Shown one piece after another: positions 10,205-21,200 of a stretch of DNA of 64,000 bases. The first letter of the stretch is position 1. Each line of letters begins with the position of its first letter. Location: positions 21,663,676-21,727,675 of the forward strand of contig NC_135550.1 of assembly GCF_964340395.1 (NCBI RefSeq). The letters are read 5' to 3'. Made by a program: the position numbers and the translations under genes. The stretch is from Glandiceps talaboti. Taxonomy: Eukaryota; Hemichordata; Enteropneusta; Spengelidae. The notes beneath the pieces were generated by a model. It worked only from the letters and a program-made list of their open reading frames with translations, did not search any database and was not told the origin of the DNA.

Positions 10205-11816
10205 TGTGCATTATATGCAATACAAACAGCATTCAGTCACAAAGAACATTTATTGTAACATTACGACTTTCCTTGTGACAATAAATACTTTGATAAATAC
10301 TTTAACTTTTTATAACTATTTTAACTTTTTATGACTTTTTAAACTAAAATTCAACAGTCACCCTAACATGTGCAACTACCTTAAATATACAATATGATTT
10401 CCGTGTATCCAGTGTAAAGCATGATAAAACTATGAAGATATCATGTCCATGCACACTCAAACTAATAAACGATCTATTTCCTGTTATGGGACTATGCAAG
10501 TATACTTCTTGACTATTTTGTTTAGTTTTTACTTTATGTATTGAGTACAATATTGTGTTCAACTCCCAGTATTCGGTGATTCAGCTTGTCTACAAACCAG
10601 TATAAATATGGACATATTTTTCATTTTTGAAATTAATTTCATAAATTCACTGATCAAGTGTTATACCTTTACAGGCTGTGTTAAAAAGTTGAATACTGAT
10701 AGTACACTTTGAGAGTAGAAAAAGAAACTGCAATCATTAACAGAACGGCGATATACTAAAAATAATAAAACATTACAGGTATTATCCATTTCAGATCAAT
10801 CACTGGGCTCTTGAAATTTGTCATTTTTTTGTCAAACCATTTATCAATAAACTGGGACTTTCAACATGCTTGATCGGGGGAGACCAGAAATTGATGAAAA
10901 TATGGAACGAACAAAGACACTCAAAATTCTCATAAGTCTAAAAGTGTGTACATATTCAATACACCAAAGTTGCAATAATACTTTTATATGAAGCAGCCGT
11001 GCAGAATGTTCAATTGGGATATCAGCTATTAAAATGAAAGTCTGTTTTGCCAAAGTGAACATTATCAGACAGATCGAGGTTTGTGTACACACAGCCCGAG
11101 AACCAAAACTGATACTTTGGAAAATAACTAGCGAATTTGATTTGGATAATTTATCAGAATAGCAAGGGGGGGGGGGGGGGGGTTAAATTCAATAAAATAT
11201 CAAACACAGTATCTTGTAAACATTTGGGTTTTCTGTTCATTTTCTAACTATTTTTCACTTAAATGTCATGTGATTTCAGTCCATTTGCTTTCCCATTGAA
11301 TTAGTATACAGGTACCATATAATTTACTCACTGAATTTCATTCAAGAAAAATGACTCCAATTGAAATTATAACTGATATCACCGATGACTCTGATGAGAG
11401 TAAATCTGACACTAGTGTAAGTCGGAGCTTTGTCAAACAAAAATCGAAAATAATATCGGATCTTGGTCAAAAAAAATTGTATATCTTCGGACCACTCGAT
11501 TTCCATCCTGGAATAGAATAATAGCTCACGAGTGACTGTGTTCGCATGTCATGGAAAGTATGCTTCAAATTAATATAATTGCTAGCCTACTGAAATATAA
11601 TTTCAACTTGAAGATAAAAAAAATTCTTGCCCAATAATTAATTATTTCTTTCCTCATGCTACATACAGGAACAATTACGAAATGAAAAGTCATTGGAGTT
11701 TAGAAATGGAGACATTCTAGCTGGAATGTGAGTATCACTTGAGTTTAGCAAGCAACGTAAAGTCGCCATTATATATTATCAACACCAACAACAGTATACA
11801 TGTAATAACTTCTAAT
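10205..11816. other. Intergenic; poly(G) and a small ORF
   Basis: A 17-G run lies at 11166-11182. A 56-codon ORF at 11351-11521 (MTPIEIITDITDDSDESKSD...) contains a strong donor-like AGT|GTAAGT at 11416/11417, so it could be a small first exon; it is unsupported otherwise. A block near 11507-11560 (CCATCCTGGAATAGAATAAT...) resembles 9630-9690, another old repeat pair. Confidence 0.35.
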
Positions 11817-11874
11817 CTCAGTTACCCATGGCCAGCCCCTTGCCTCAATGGTAAGAGGTCGGGTAACCGAGACT
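11817..11874. mobile_element. Mini TIR element (58 bp) of the GTTACCC family
   Basis: CTCAGTTACCCATGGCCAGC is followed by GGTAAGAGGTCGGGTAACCG: it is almost only two inverted termini. The same termini bound the ~310-bp element at 50885-51195, and one end occurs at 16672-16790. Confidence 0.6.
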
Positions 11875-12229
11875 ATTCAACTTCTGAAAAGATTTCCATT
11901 TCAAAATGGTAAATTTGCAAATCAATAATTTGTTCACGAACATTAATTCCACATTGACGCTACTGTTTATCACTGAGCTAGTAAAGTAAACTTTGATATC
12001 ACATTTTGATCGTGGAAAATAAAAAGTTACGCTGCAAGATGAAATCATTGCCATGTTACATTAAACAACTTGAATGACATGTACATGTGTAGTAATACAT
12101 TCTTATCATAGGCATCAGTGATAAACAAATGTACCCAATCATAATCTAGTGACTAAATACATATCGCAAAATATGAGGAGTCTACATATGTAGGATCGAT
12201 CCACGGTCCATTTGCTGGAGCGCCCTCAG

Positions 12230-12400
12230 CGGCATTCTAGTTTTCTTTTCATGTCACGGGTTCGAAGGTCAAATCTGTCGGCAAGCAGTGGCGTTCATGG
12301 ACGTGACGCGTATGTGTCTCTTTGCACAGGGGCGTGTGATGTAATATTTCATAGATTGTCGTTTTCTTAGGAAACTATCGTACGAATCTGTCCTGTACAG
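12230..12400 (+). promoter_or_regulatory. Possible promoter and 5' non-coding exon of zinc-finger gene B
   Basis: A locally GC-richer stretch ends in TCCTGTACAG|GTAGGT, a good splice donor at 12400/12401. With the acceptor TTTTTTATCCCAACAG ending at 12925, this defines a plausible 5'-UTR intron for gene B. The transcription start is not identifiable. Confidence 0.4.
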
Positions 12401-12938
12401 GTAGGTGGTAACACTAACAGTCAGAATTAAGTCACCCTGTGTCAAATATTAGCAATAAATCGCCTTTTTAGAAATTTTACCTCGCCGTGCCCCGCCCCCT
12501 CCCGCCATAAATTCTGACCCCAGCCTAAATGAGGCTGGACCTTGGTGGGGAAGTCTTAGGGGTGTTATTCTGCAGATATGTTCAAGACATATTGACACAA
12601 TTGAGCCTAGCAGCCATGACCATATGACTACCACACATAGCAACATGAAATGGTTGGTGCATATTACATAGGCAACAACAGGGATGGATTGGCATGTGGA
12701 TACTTTTTTTTTTAATTATCACATAAACTGAAAACGCCATTGGTGCTATTTTTATTTTTATAATATTTACTTCGACACTTTCCAAGGGGCTCTCACATAC
12801 TTGAATGCATATTATAGTATATATGTAAGTCATTCGGTTTTATGACAATATCTTTTGAAGAGATACTGGTAGAAATTACAGCTGTATGGGAAGATCTAAT
12901 ACACAAGTTTTTTTTATCCCAACAGATACGTGACTCAA

Positions 12939-15900
12939 ATGGAGCAGTTGGCATATTATAAACAGGATCCTTGGCTGGACAACCCATCACACAATCCTCA
13001 AGAAGTTAACGTCAATGATGGTGTAGCAGATGTTGCCTACTGTCCAGACAAAAATAGTGTAGCCGATATTGTCCACTCTCCAGACAATGATAGATTGACA
13101 GATGTACTTCACTTTCCAGACAAAGATAGTTTAGTAGATGCAGATTTTCTGCAGTGGTCGGGGAAAGATAAGGGACAGTCAAAAGATATAAAGCAGGAGG
13201 TCACTACTGACAATGACACATTTTATCACGATGAGAAATCTACCAGTATCGTTAACGTCACATCGAATTCAGATGTATCAAGTATTGGTAATGGATCTGT
13301 CAACGTCAACAATAAAGGATACTCAAGGACAGATATGGAAAGCATCTCCTTTAGTGTAATTACTGACCAGGAAACACGAATAAAGCTGGCATGCCAGGAA
13401 ATACCAGATGTTGTGAATACAGCACAAAGTTATTGGAAAGTAACAAGTGACGACTTTCAACACAACAGATTTATGTGTAATGCCCAAACTGTCAGTATCA
13501 AGGAACCTGAACAGCCACACATTGCAAGACTTAGTGAGGACCATGAAAACAATGGATTTATATGTCATGCCAATGCTGTTAAGATTGAGGCAGCAGTTGA
13601 AGAACCACGCATTGTAAGTGAGGACCATAAAAAACACAGATTTATGTGTACGGCTAATGCTGTCAAATTTGAGGCAGTTGAAGAACCATGCATTGTAAGT
13701 GAGGGCCATCAAAAACATGTATTTATGTGTACGGCTAATGCTGTCAAATTTGAGGCAGTTGAAGAACCATGCATTGTAAGTGAGGACCATCAAAAACATG
13801 GATATACATGTATGTGTACTGCTGATGCTGGCAAGTTGGAGGCTGTTAAACAATCACACATTGTAAGTGGAGACAATCAAAATCATGAATTTATGTGTAC
13901 TGCTAACACTGTCAAGTTTGAGGCAGTTGAACAACCACACATTACAAGTGTGGACCTTCAAAAAGATGGGTTTGCTACTGTCCAATCCATCAATATCAAG
14001 GAATCTGAACAACCATGCAGTACCAGTGAAGATGTTCAAAATAATGGGTATAATTGTCCTGCCCAAACTGTCAAGATGAAAGAACATGAACAACCTCACA
14101 TTACTAGTGAAGACTGTCAGAAAGATGGATTTATATGCCCTGTCCAAACTGTCAATATCAAGGAAGGTGAACCACCACACATTACACAAAACCCTGATAA
14201 TACTCTTTCATCGATAATATCACAAGGAAACATTGTCAGTGCTCTTGGAGAACCTTTTCCTTCAGAAACAAAGCATACTATTTCTGACAGTGCTGAAAAG
14301 CCTGAAGATACAAATGGATATATTGACCTAAATAAAAGCTGTGGCAGTTTTGAAACAATGCATAAAAGGTGTCTTGATGAAAATCCCAAGAGTGATTCAA
14401 ATACTGAAAGACCATATACATGTACAGAGTGTGGGAAACGGTTCCGGAGAAGTGATGTTCTAAAAAGACATGTGAAAGGGGTCCATGGAAGTGAAAGACC
14501 ATTTGAATGCACAGAGTGTGGTAAATGTTTTCAATTCAATGATCGCCTAAAAAGATGTATGAAAATTCACAGAGAAAGTCACTCACATGATAAACCATAT
14601 GTGTGTGATACATGTGGAAAACATTTTAAACAAATTGTAAGTTTGAAAAGACATATTCCAACACACACCAATATAAAGTCCTGTGTATGTAAAGAATGTG
14701 GTAAAGGTTTTTATCACAGTACAAATCTATATGCACATATGAGAATCCATAATGATAGAAGACCATATGCGTGTGAAAAGTGCGGTAAGGCATTTAAACA
14801 AAGCGGTGACTTAACTATTCACAAAAGAAAACACACAAATGAAAGGCCACATGTCTGTGAAATTTGTGGTAAAGGTTTTTATTCAGCTTCAGCTTTGAAG
14901 AAGCATGCAAGTGTTCATACAAATGAACGACCTTTTGTTTGTGAAGAATGTGGTAAAAGTTTTAAAAGTAAAGGTTCTCTTGGGCAACATAAGAAGAGCC
15001 ATACAAATGCAAGACCATTTATATGTAAAGAGTGTGGGAAAGGATTCTTAGTAAATGATGTTCTAAAAAGACATGTGAAAGGGGTCCATGGAAGTGAAAG
15101 ACCTTTTGAATGCACAGAGTGTGGTAAATGTTTTCAGTTCAATGATCACCTGAAAAGACATATGAAAATTCACATAGAAAGTCACTCACATGATAAACCA
15201 TATGTGTGTGATACATGTGGAAAACGTTTTAAACAAATTGTAAGTCTGAAAAGACATATTCCAACACACACCAATATAAAGTCCTGTGTATGTAAAGAAT
15301 GTGGTAAAGGTTTTTATCACAGTACAAATCTATATGCACATATGAAGTGCCATAAAGATGAAAGACCATATGCATGTGAAAAGTGCGGTAAGGCATTTAA
15401 ACAAAGCGGTGACTTAACTGTTCACAAAAGAAAACACACAAATGAAAGGCTGCATGTCTGTGAAATTTGTGGTAAAGGTTTTTATTCAGCTTCAGATTTG
15501 AAGAAGCATGCAAGTGTTCATACAAATGAACGACCTTTTGTTTGTGAAGAATGTGGTAAAAGTTTTAAAAGTAAAGGTTCTCTTGGGAAACATAAGAAGA
15601 GCCATACAAATGCAAGACCATTTATATGTAAAGAGTGTGGGAAAGGATTCTTAGTAAATGATGTTCTAAAAAGACATGTGAAAGGGGTCCATGGAAGTGA
15701 AAGACCTTTTGAATGCACAGAGTGTGGTAAATGTTTTCAATTCAATGATCGCCTGAAAAGACATATGAAAATTCACATAGAAAGTCACTCACATGATAAA
15801 CCATATGTGTGTGATACATGTGGAAAACGTTTTAAACAAATTGTAAGTCTGAAAAGACATATTCCAACACACACCAATGTAAAGTCCTGTGTATGTAAAG

Positions 15901-16265
15901 AATGTGGTAAAGGTTTTTATCACAGTACAAATCTATATGCACATATGAAGTGCCATAAAGATGAAAGACCATATGCGTGTGAAAAGTGCGGTAAGACGTT
16001 TAAACAAAGCGGTGAATTAACTGTTCATAAAAGAAAACACACAAATGAAAGGCCGCATGTCTGTGAAATTTGTGGTAAAGGTTTTTATTCAGCTTCAGCT
16101 TTGAAGTACCATGCAAGTGTTCATACAAATGAACAAACTTTTGTTTGTGAAGAATGTGGTAAAAGTTTTAAAGGTAAAGGTTCTCTTGGGAAACATAAGA
16201 AGAGCCATACCAATGCAAGATCATTTAAGAGTGTGGGAAAGGGTTCTCTGCAAGTAATGGTTTGA
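12939..16265 (+). CDS. C2H2 zinc-finger protein B (21 fingers in three 7-finger modules)
   Basis: Single coding exon of 1108 codons. ATG 12939 is the first in frame after an acceptor at 12925; a GTG nine bases earlier is not a plausible start. Residues ~165-415 hold nine copies of a ~26-residue repeat (xEDxQKxGFMCxAxTVKFEAVEQPHI), shared with gene A. Residues ~490-1095 hold 21 C2H2 fingers arranged as three copies of a 7-finger, 201-residue (603-bp) module that are nearly identical at DNA level. In module 1 the second finger has Cys for its first His (RLKRCMKIH). It is probably a nuclear DNA-binding regulator; no KRAB, SCAN or BTB domain is seen. The C-terminus is irregular: finger 22 begins (NARSFK) but lost several bases, the frame shifts, and the protein ends GKGSLQVMV. 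Decayed finger sequence continues downstream. Very recent expansion is the simplest reading. Confidence 0.93.
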   Translation: MEQLAYYKQDPWLDNPSHNPQEVNVNDGVADVAYCPDKNSVADIVHSPDNDRLTDVLHFPDKDSLVDADFLQWSGKDKGQSKDIKQEVTTDNDTFYHDEKSTSIVNVTSNSDVSSIGNGSVNVNNKGYSRTDMESISFSVITDQETRIKLACQEIPDVVNTAQSYWKVTSDDFQHNRFMCNAQTVSIKEPEQPHIARLSEDHENNGFICHANAVKIEAAVEEPRIVSEDHKKHRFMCTANAVKFEAVEEPCIVSEGHQKHVFMCTANAVKFEAVEEPCIVSEDHQKHGYTCMCTADAGKLEAVKQSHIVSGDNQNHEFMCTANTVKFEAVEQPHITSVDLQKDGFATVQSINIKESEQPCSTSEDVQNNGYNCPAQTVKMKEHEQPHITSEDCQKDGFICPVQTVNIKEGEPPHITQNPDNTLSSIISQGNIVSALGEPFPSETKHTISDSAEKPEDTNGYIDLNKSCGSFETMHKRCLDENPKSDSNTERPYTCTECGKRFRRSDVLKRHVKGVHGSERPFECTECGKCFQFNDRLKRCMKIHRESHSHDKPYVCDTCGKHFKQIVSLKRHIPTHTNIKSCVCKECGKGFYHSTNLYAHMRIHNDRRPYACEKCGKAFKQSGDLTIHKRKHTNERPHVCEICGKGFYSASALKKHASVHTNERPFVCEECGKSFKSKGSLGQHKKSHTNARPFICKECGKGFLVNDVLKRHVKGVHGSERPFECTECGKCFQFNDHLKRHMKIHIESHSHDKPYVCDTCGKRFKQIVSLKRHIPTHTNIKSCVCKECGKGFYHSTNLYAHMKCHKDERPYACEKCGKAFKQSGDLTVHKRKHTNERLHVCEICGKGFYSASDLKKHASVHTNERPFVCEECGKSFKSKGSLGKHKKSHTNARPFICKECGKGFLVNDVLKRHVKGVHGSERPFECTECGKCFQFNDRLKRHMKIHIESHSHDKPYVCDTCGKRFKQIVSLKRHIPTHTNVKSCVCKECGKGFYHSTNLYAHMKCHKDERPYACEKCGKTFKQSGELTVHKRKHTNERPHVCEICGKGFYSASALKYHASVHTNEQTFVCEECGKSFKGKGSLGKHKKSHTNARSFKSVGKGSLQVMV
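14413..16220 (+). repeat. Triplicated 603-bp module within zinc-finger gene B
   Basis: Three tandem units start at about 14413, 15016 and 15619. Each encodes the same ordered seven fingers (LVNDVLKRH/RRSDVLKRH, FNDxLKRH, IVSLKRH, HSTNLYAH, QSGxLTxH, SASxLKxH, KGSLGxH). The units differ by only a few substitutions, which indicates recent duplication or gene conversion. Confidence 0.92.
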
Positions 16266-16440
16266 AAGGACGCATCAAAGGGGTGCATGTAAATGGAAGG
16301 CCTTTTCAGTGAACAGTGTGGTAAATCTTTCAAGGATTATCATTCAGTGAACAGACATGAAGATTCACACACATGAATGACCATATGTTTGTAAAGAGAG
16401 TGGTAAATTGCAATCTGAAAACACATACAACAATCCATAC
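16266..16440 (+). pseudogene. Decayed finger sequence after zinc-finger gene B
   Basis: Past the stop, fragments of finger code persist in shifted frames: NGRPFQ, then a GKSFKD-like piece, then NDHMFVKR and NLKTHTTIHT. Several frameshifts and stops separate them. This is the former 3' end of the gene, lost after the small deletion in finger 22. Confidence 0.7.
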
Positions 16441-16671
16441 CAGAAAAGTAATTTTACTATAAAGAGCCTGTCTTTTTTTGTTCTGTTTTTGAAATTTATA
16501 TTGAATCTTGATGCTTTAGAAGGAACTCAATTATATTGATTTTGTTGACACCATTTTGGCATTTGATTGTGGTAGCCAAACAGGCACACCCGTGGTTTAG
16601 GGGTAGCTATTGGAATAACCTGTCAGTCGACCTATCTGTGACCCACCCATTTATTTCAACCAAACCTGCCA

Positions 16672-16790
16672 TAGTCTAAATTACCGAGCCTCTTGCCGTT
16701 GAGGTCATAACTCCCCAGCAGAGTCTGGGGAAATACAATGTCGCCGATTGTAAGGAGCAACATGGCTGCTGACAAGATCTGGGAGTCTCT
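16672..16790 (+). repeat. GTTACCC-family element, one end
   Basis: It matches the reverse complement of 51195-51045: TTACCGAGCCTCTTGCCGTT, then GAGTCTGGGGAAATACAA, then GCAACATGGCTGCTGACAAG and ATCTGGGA. It lacks the second terminus. Confidence 0.7.
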
Positions 16791-16844
16791 TTTCAAAAAG
16801 CAATACACTTTGGGAAGACCTGTTCTTTTGGTGTAGTTTGTCGA

Positions 16845-16850
16845 AATAAA
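16845..16850 (+). promoter_or_regulatory. Possible polyadenylation signal, zinc-finger gene B
   Basis: AATAAA about 580 bases downstream of the stop codon. It is the first good hexamer seen on this strand, but it lies next to a repeat. Confidence 0.35.
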
Positions 16851-16926
16851 TAGATTTCATAAAACTTTCCTTTGTCTGTGTGATTGTTGACTACAATTTT
16901 AGCACAACTGAACTCGGGTTCACTGA

Positions 16927-17420
16927 GTAGTACTAGTCTATCTGCTAGACCTCGGATGTTCTTCCGACAGAATACGACACACGCCTGAACATAGCTATCG
17001 GGGATGGAACATCCAAGGTCTAGCAAATGTCATCAGGATATAAATAACTGCCAATCAGAGAACCGTATTACCGACAAGCACAAACAGAGGACAATAGCTA
17101 ATTTTTCATGCATATTCATCTTAAGGAGGGACTTGTAAAAATAACCACCAAGGCGTTAACTAAAATGTATGAATGACAACGTCTACACACTCATCAAACA
17201 CAATTACCATAAACTGATAAGACATAGTAATGACATAAATGTGTTTGTCAACACCTGCATGCACAGATTGAATATATTAAAGTCTGTATATGCATACATG
17301 GCCCAACCCACTAATCTCAATGGAATGTCCGGATGAAAATGACATTAGCTAGACTGTTCGGGCAAGCCCTCACTGCGAACTTCGTTCGCTTATAGTATCT
17401 AAAGAAAGCCCAAACATCTA
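16927..17420 (-). repeat. Dispersed repeat, copy 2 (inverted)
   Basis: Two blocks (16927-17020 and 17352-17420) match, on the minus strand, the contiguous repeat at 5272-5425. The ~330-base spacer is an insertion here or a deletion in the other copy. Confidence 0.6.
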
Positions 17421-18128
17421 GCAGCAAGACTACAGTAATACGTGCTATAGGCATCATGGTGAAATGTGTGTGCACGCACAGGCTGTAAATGACTAATTAA
17501 AGTCAAAAACCACCAGGAAGGGTAGGCAAGCGAATCAGATTCCGAAAATGTATGCAAATATGCTTAGTAACAAGACCACGCCCACAGCAACAGCCAAATA
17601 CAGTTTTCTGTGCCATTGGTGCTATTTTACTATTTTCAACATGCGTATCATCCAGACTTCCAAAAAAGCTGTAAGGATTGAGGACTTGCATCATCTAGCT
17701 GTAGTTTTGATAAAATTACCAATGAAAACTGTGTTTTATTATATTTTGGTTCAATGAAAATCATCAATAACCACTGTATAAGAACCTTCTTGTAAAAGGT
17801 TCCAGCAAAAACTTCTGTTAAAATAAAGGTATAATTCTACTGTCAAAATCAAATGTTTATTTTCAATGGTGTTTGTAGGAAATACAAAGTCAAAGATATG
17901 AGCAGCTATTATACCAAGTACATTTATATTGTATTTTCATTATTGGCATATAACGTTTTTAATTACAATGCTGTATAAATATTAATACCAGTAAATATGA
18001 TAATGTAGAATGCACTCTGAAGTACCGTCTTCACAGATTCTCTTCGTAAAATGCTGTGGAGTTTCACAAACGTTGATGCCATCAATCTTAACAATGGGAA
18101 CTTTGGTTCAAAGTTCAAAACATGCGAT
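17421..18128. other. Intergenic
   Basis: No gene recognised. The phrase GCCATTGGTGCTATTTT at about 17610 also occurs near 12738 upstream of gene B, so a weak dispersed repeat may be present. Confidence 0.5.
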
Positions 18129-18134
18129 TTTATT
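18129..18134 (-). promoter_or_regulatory. Possible polyadenylation signal, POLA2
   Basis: TTTATT on the plus strand reads AATAAA on the minus strand, about 155 bases past the POLA2 stop codon. Confidence 0.45.
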
Positions 18135-18290
18135 TCCCATGTTCAAGATGGAGAATTTAGTTTGAAGTTTTGTCACTCATAGTTTTCCCTCCACCTCTCT
18201 TCAAGACCATAAATAAAACAGTACATATTGGCATTTTTTTTCTCTTTCTGTGTGTATATATCATGGACATTTTGGACATAATGTTTTTGT

Positions 18291-21200
18291 TTATAATTTG
18301 ATGATTTGTGCTTTGGTTTGCTGGGCAACTCGGGCACTTTCACCAGTTTTACTGGTTGTCCTGGGCTGGATCAACAGTTTACTATATGTACCACCAGCTT
18401 GACCTTTGGTGAGACGACCAGGGTTGATACACACACAACCGACAACATCCTGTAGAAAAGTAATAGAAACAACAATTTTACTTATCAAGTGATCACTTTA
18501 TTTCAATCTCCACTTGTCTGACACTGACTGTACATCCAACTTATTATCTGCAGCATTTACTGCACAGTTTGTAACAATTTAAATTCAAAGAGTAAGCAAC
18601 AACACCAAAAGTGGTCTTGATTTCAAGGAAATATTAATTGACCTTGTCTCCTTTAAATCACATATTACCCTTGTTTCATTTGAAGGTAATAAACACTTGT
18701 GAGTCATGAATATTCAATTTTATTGCATGTTATTACAAATAAGTCTAATGATTCCTATGAGACAACGTATGACCATGACAAAGACATCTTCTGAACAATG
18801 AATGACTATATTTCAACTTGGTGTTTCATGGCATGTAATGCACATACATTGTGATGTAAAATCATGAGATGCCTCACTAGAACCCAAAGTTTTCGAAAAC
18901 ACCCTTATTTCCTGGCGTGGCATATCCCTTTAAAACATAACATTTTCATGGGTGAACTAAAACTGCTCTCCTTACCTTGATAAAGAACCTGAGATCTGAT
19001 GGCAGTATGAACACATCTGGTGTGATTTGCATCTTAGCAAACTGTTCAAAATATTCATAATCTACGTTCATTTCTTCAGCAGGTGGATATAGTGGATAGT
19101 AATTATGCTGTGTTAAAGTGTGTTTACATAGTCTGGCCAGCCTATCAGATCCAGCTACAGGCCTAAAAGAGGAATCCGTTCAAATCGATTGGTTGTTTGG
19201 CAGTAAAACTGTATGTTAGTAAAAGTTGGAAGAGTGCCTAGCAAAGGTTAGTCATTACAAAACCATACCCCCTCCTCCCTCCAATGCAACAATGATTGTG
19301 TGGTATTGCAACATTTTTGACAGAAATAGGAAAATGGTGTGAAAATGCCATGGTTTAATATAGACATTATACACGAAGGGAGATTTCAAAATCCCACTGG
19401 CCAATAAACCTTACCTTGTCAGATTGCATCAAACATCCAGAACATTGAAAGAAGTCTAAGAGATATGTATACACAACATAATTAAACAATAATGTACGCC
19501 CTCCCAGCCCATAATGGACGAAAGCAAACTTAGAACGACATAATGGGCGAGGCGACAGCCGAGCCCATTATGGAGTGCAAAGTTTGCTTGAGTCCATTAT
19601 GGACTGGGAGGGCGTACATTATTGTTATTATTTTATAGTTTTGCCAATTCCAGTGAATTCGTAGACCGAGAAACGCAAAACAATGTATAATATACACAGC
19701 GCTGAACATCGTCTGCCATGTTTGGCCCGGAAGCTGAATACTAATCATAGCGACACACGTACGTACACGTACACACACATATACACTTCAATGAACTGCT
19801 GTGAACACAAATTTGTTTCATGAATGCGTTGTATTTTTAAACAGTGGAAATGACAATCATAAGTAACAACATATATTTCGAAAAAATACCTAGTCGTATG
19901 AAGAAACAGAATAAATAAGCTTGTATTGTTATGCTCGTTCCGGGGCCGCGATGCCCAATAACGGAGTACATTATCAGTAATAATGTACAGCGATGACGTC
20001 ACAAAATTCACTGGAATTGGTAATGCTATAATATAATATATGTATAATCCCTTCCAGTCCCATAAAATAAAACAAAAACAATACACACGTACCATGAAAT
20101 CTCTTCAGCTCCAAGGTGAAATAAAATATCCGATGCTGTCAGTCCAACTATGATACCATTGATATTAAGCGTACATGGGTCTGATACAAAATGTACTCGG
20201 TCAAGCTGAGAAAGAACATACAAGGAAGATTAACATCTTAGTAAGAGTAAAGATTCTTGTTTTTCAGAGTCAGTCAATAATAAATGCCAATTAAAACTAG
20301 CGAAGAGCAAATCTCATTTTGAGTAAACATTAACTCCCGATTACAATACTTTTTTCAACTCTACCACTCACAAGCATACAGCTGCACACACCATATATTC
20401 ATATAAATATCAATTTGGAACAAAGAACTGAGCAATGTAATGTTCAAGTATCATAATTCCTGTACTTCAGAACTAATGATACCCACATCACCTGTTTATA
20501 ATGTACTCTACTACTCAGTATCCTTATTTCTATAGTGACAGAAACTAAGTTTGTGTGTTGTATAATCATCTCATTCTCAATACATTTCTCATCTTGCAGT
20601 CACTGAATTTGTCTCTTTTATTAGACAGGAATGCATAAATTTCAAATGTAGCATTGACAACATCCTGACTTCATCAAACTGTACCTGTTGTTTTGGGAGA
20701 TCTTTCACCTGGTAAGGAGGCTGTGGGTAGACATACTCATGGTGAACATCACGCTGGGATGGTACAAAGACCAGCTGTGTTTTCAGTCTGAAATATAAAG
20801 TACATGACATTCTAATTGTTGCAATAATTTGGAAGATGATTCAAACAGTTTTTGTACTCATGGACTGTAGAAAGTATCAAACATGCAAATAGCTCTGTAG
20901 TAACTCATATTGTGAAGACTGAAAAGCACCGAGTTGTCTTGTATAGGGCAGAAAACAAATCAAGATTGATGGGGTGGTGCAAACAAGGTTATGAAGATAT
21001 TTATCCAACTTTAGAAGCTTAGGTAAACCTAACATGACTGAATGACTTCAAATGTCTCTTTAATACATCGTTTGATATGTATAGTTTCTACATTCTACAA
21101 GACAGGGTGACATCAAATACAGTCACATGTGTCTCTTTAAGACTTCTAAAATCATCGACCATTTGATTATACTCTTATAATACAAACTACATACGAAAAT

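Noticed and set aside
13323-14189. Minus-strand ORFs of 111-176 codons opposite the N-terminal repeats of zinc-finger gene B
   Set aside because: They mirror the coding repeats on the other strand; the plus-strand protein is clearly real.
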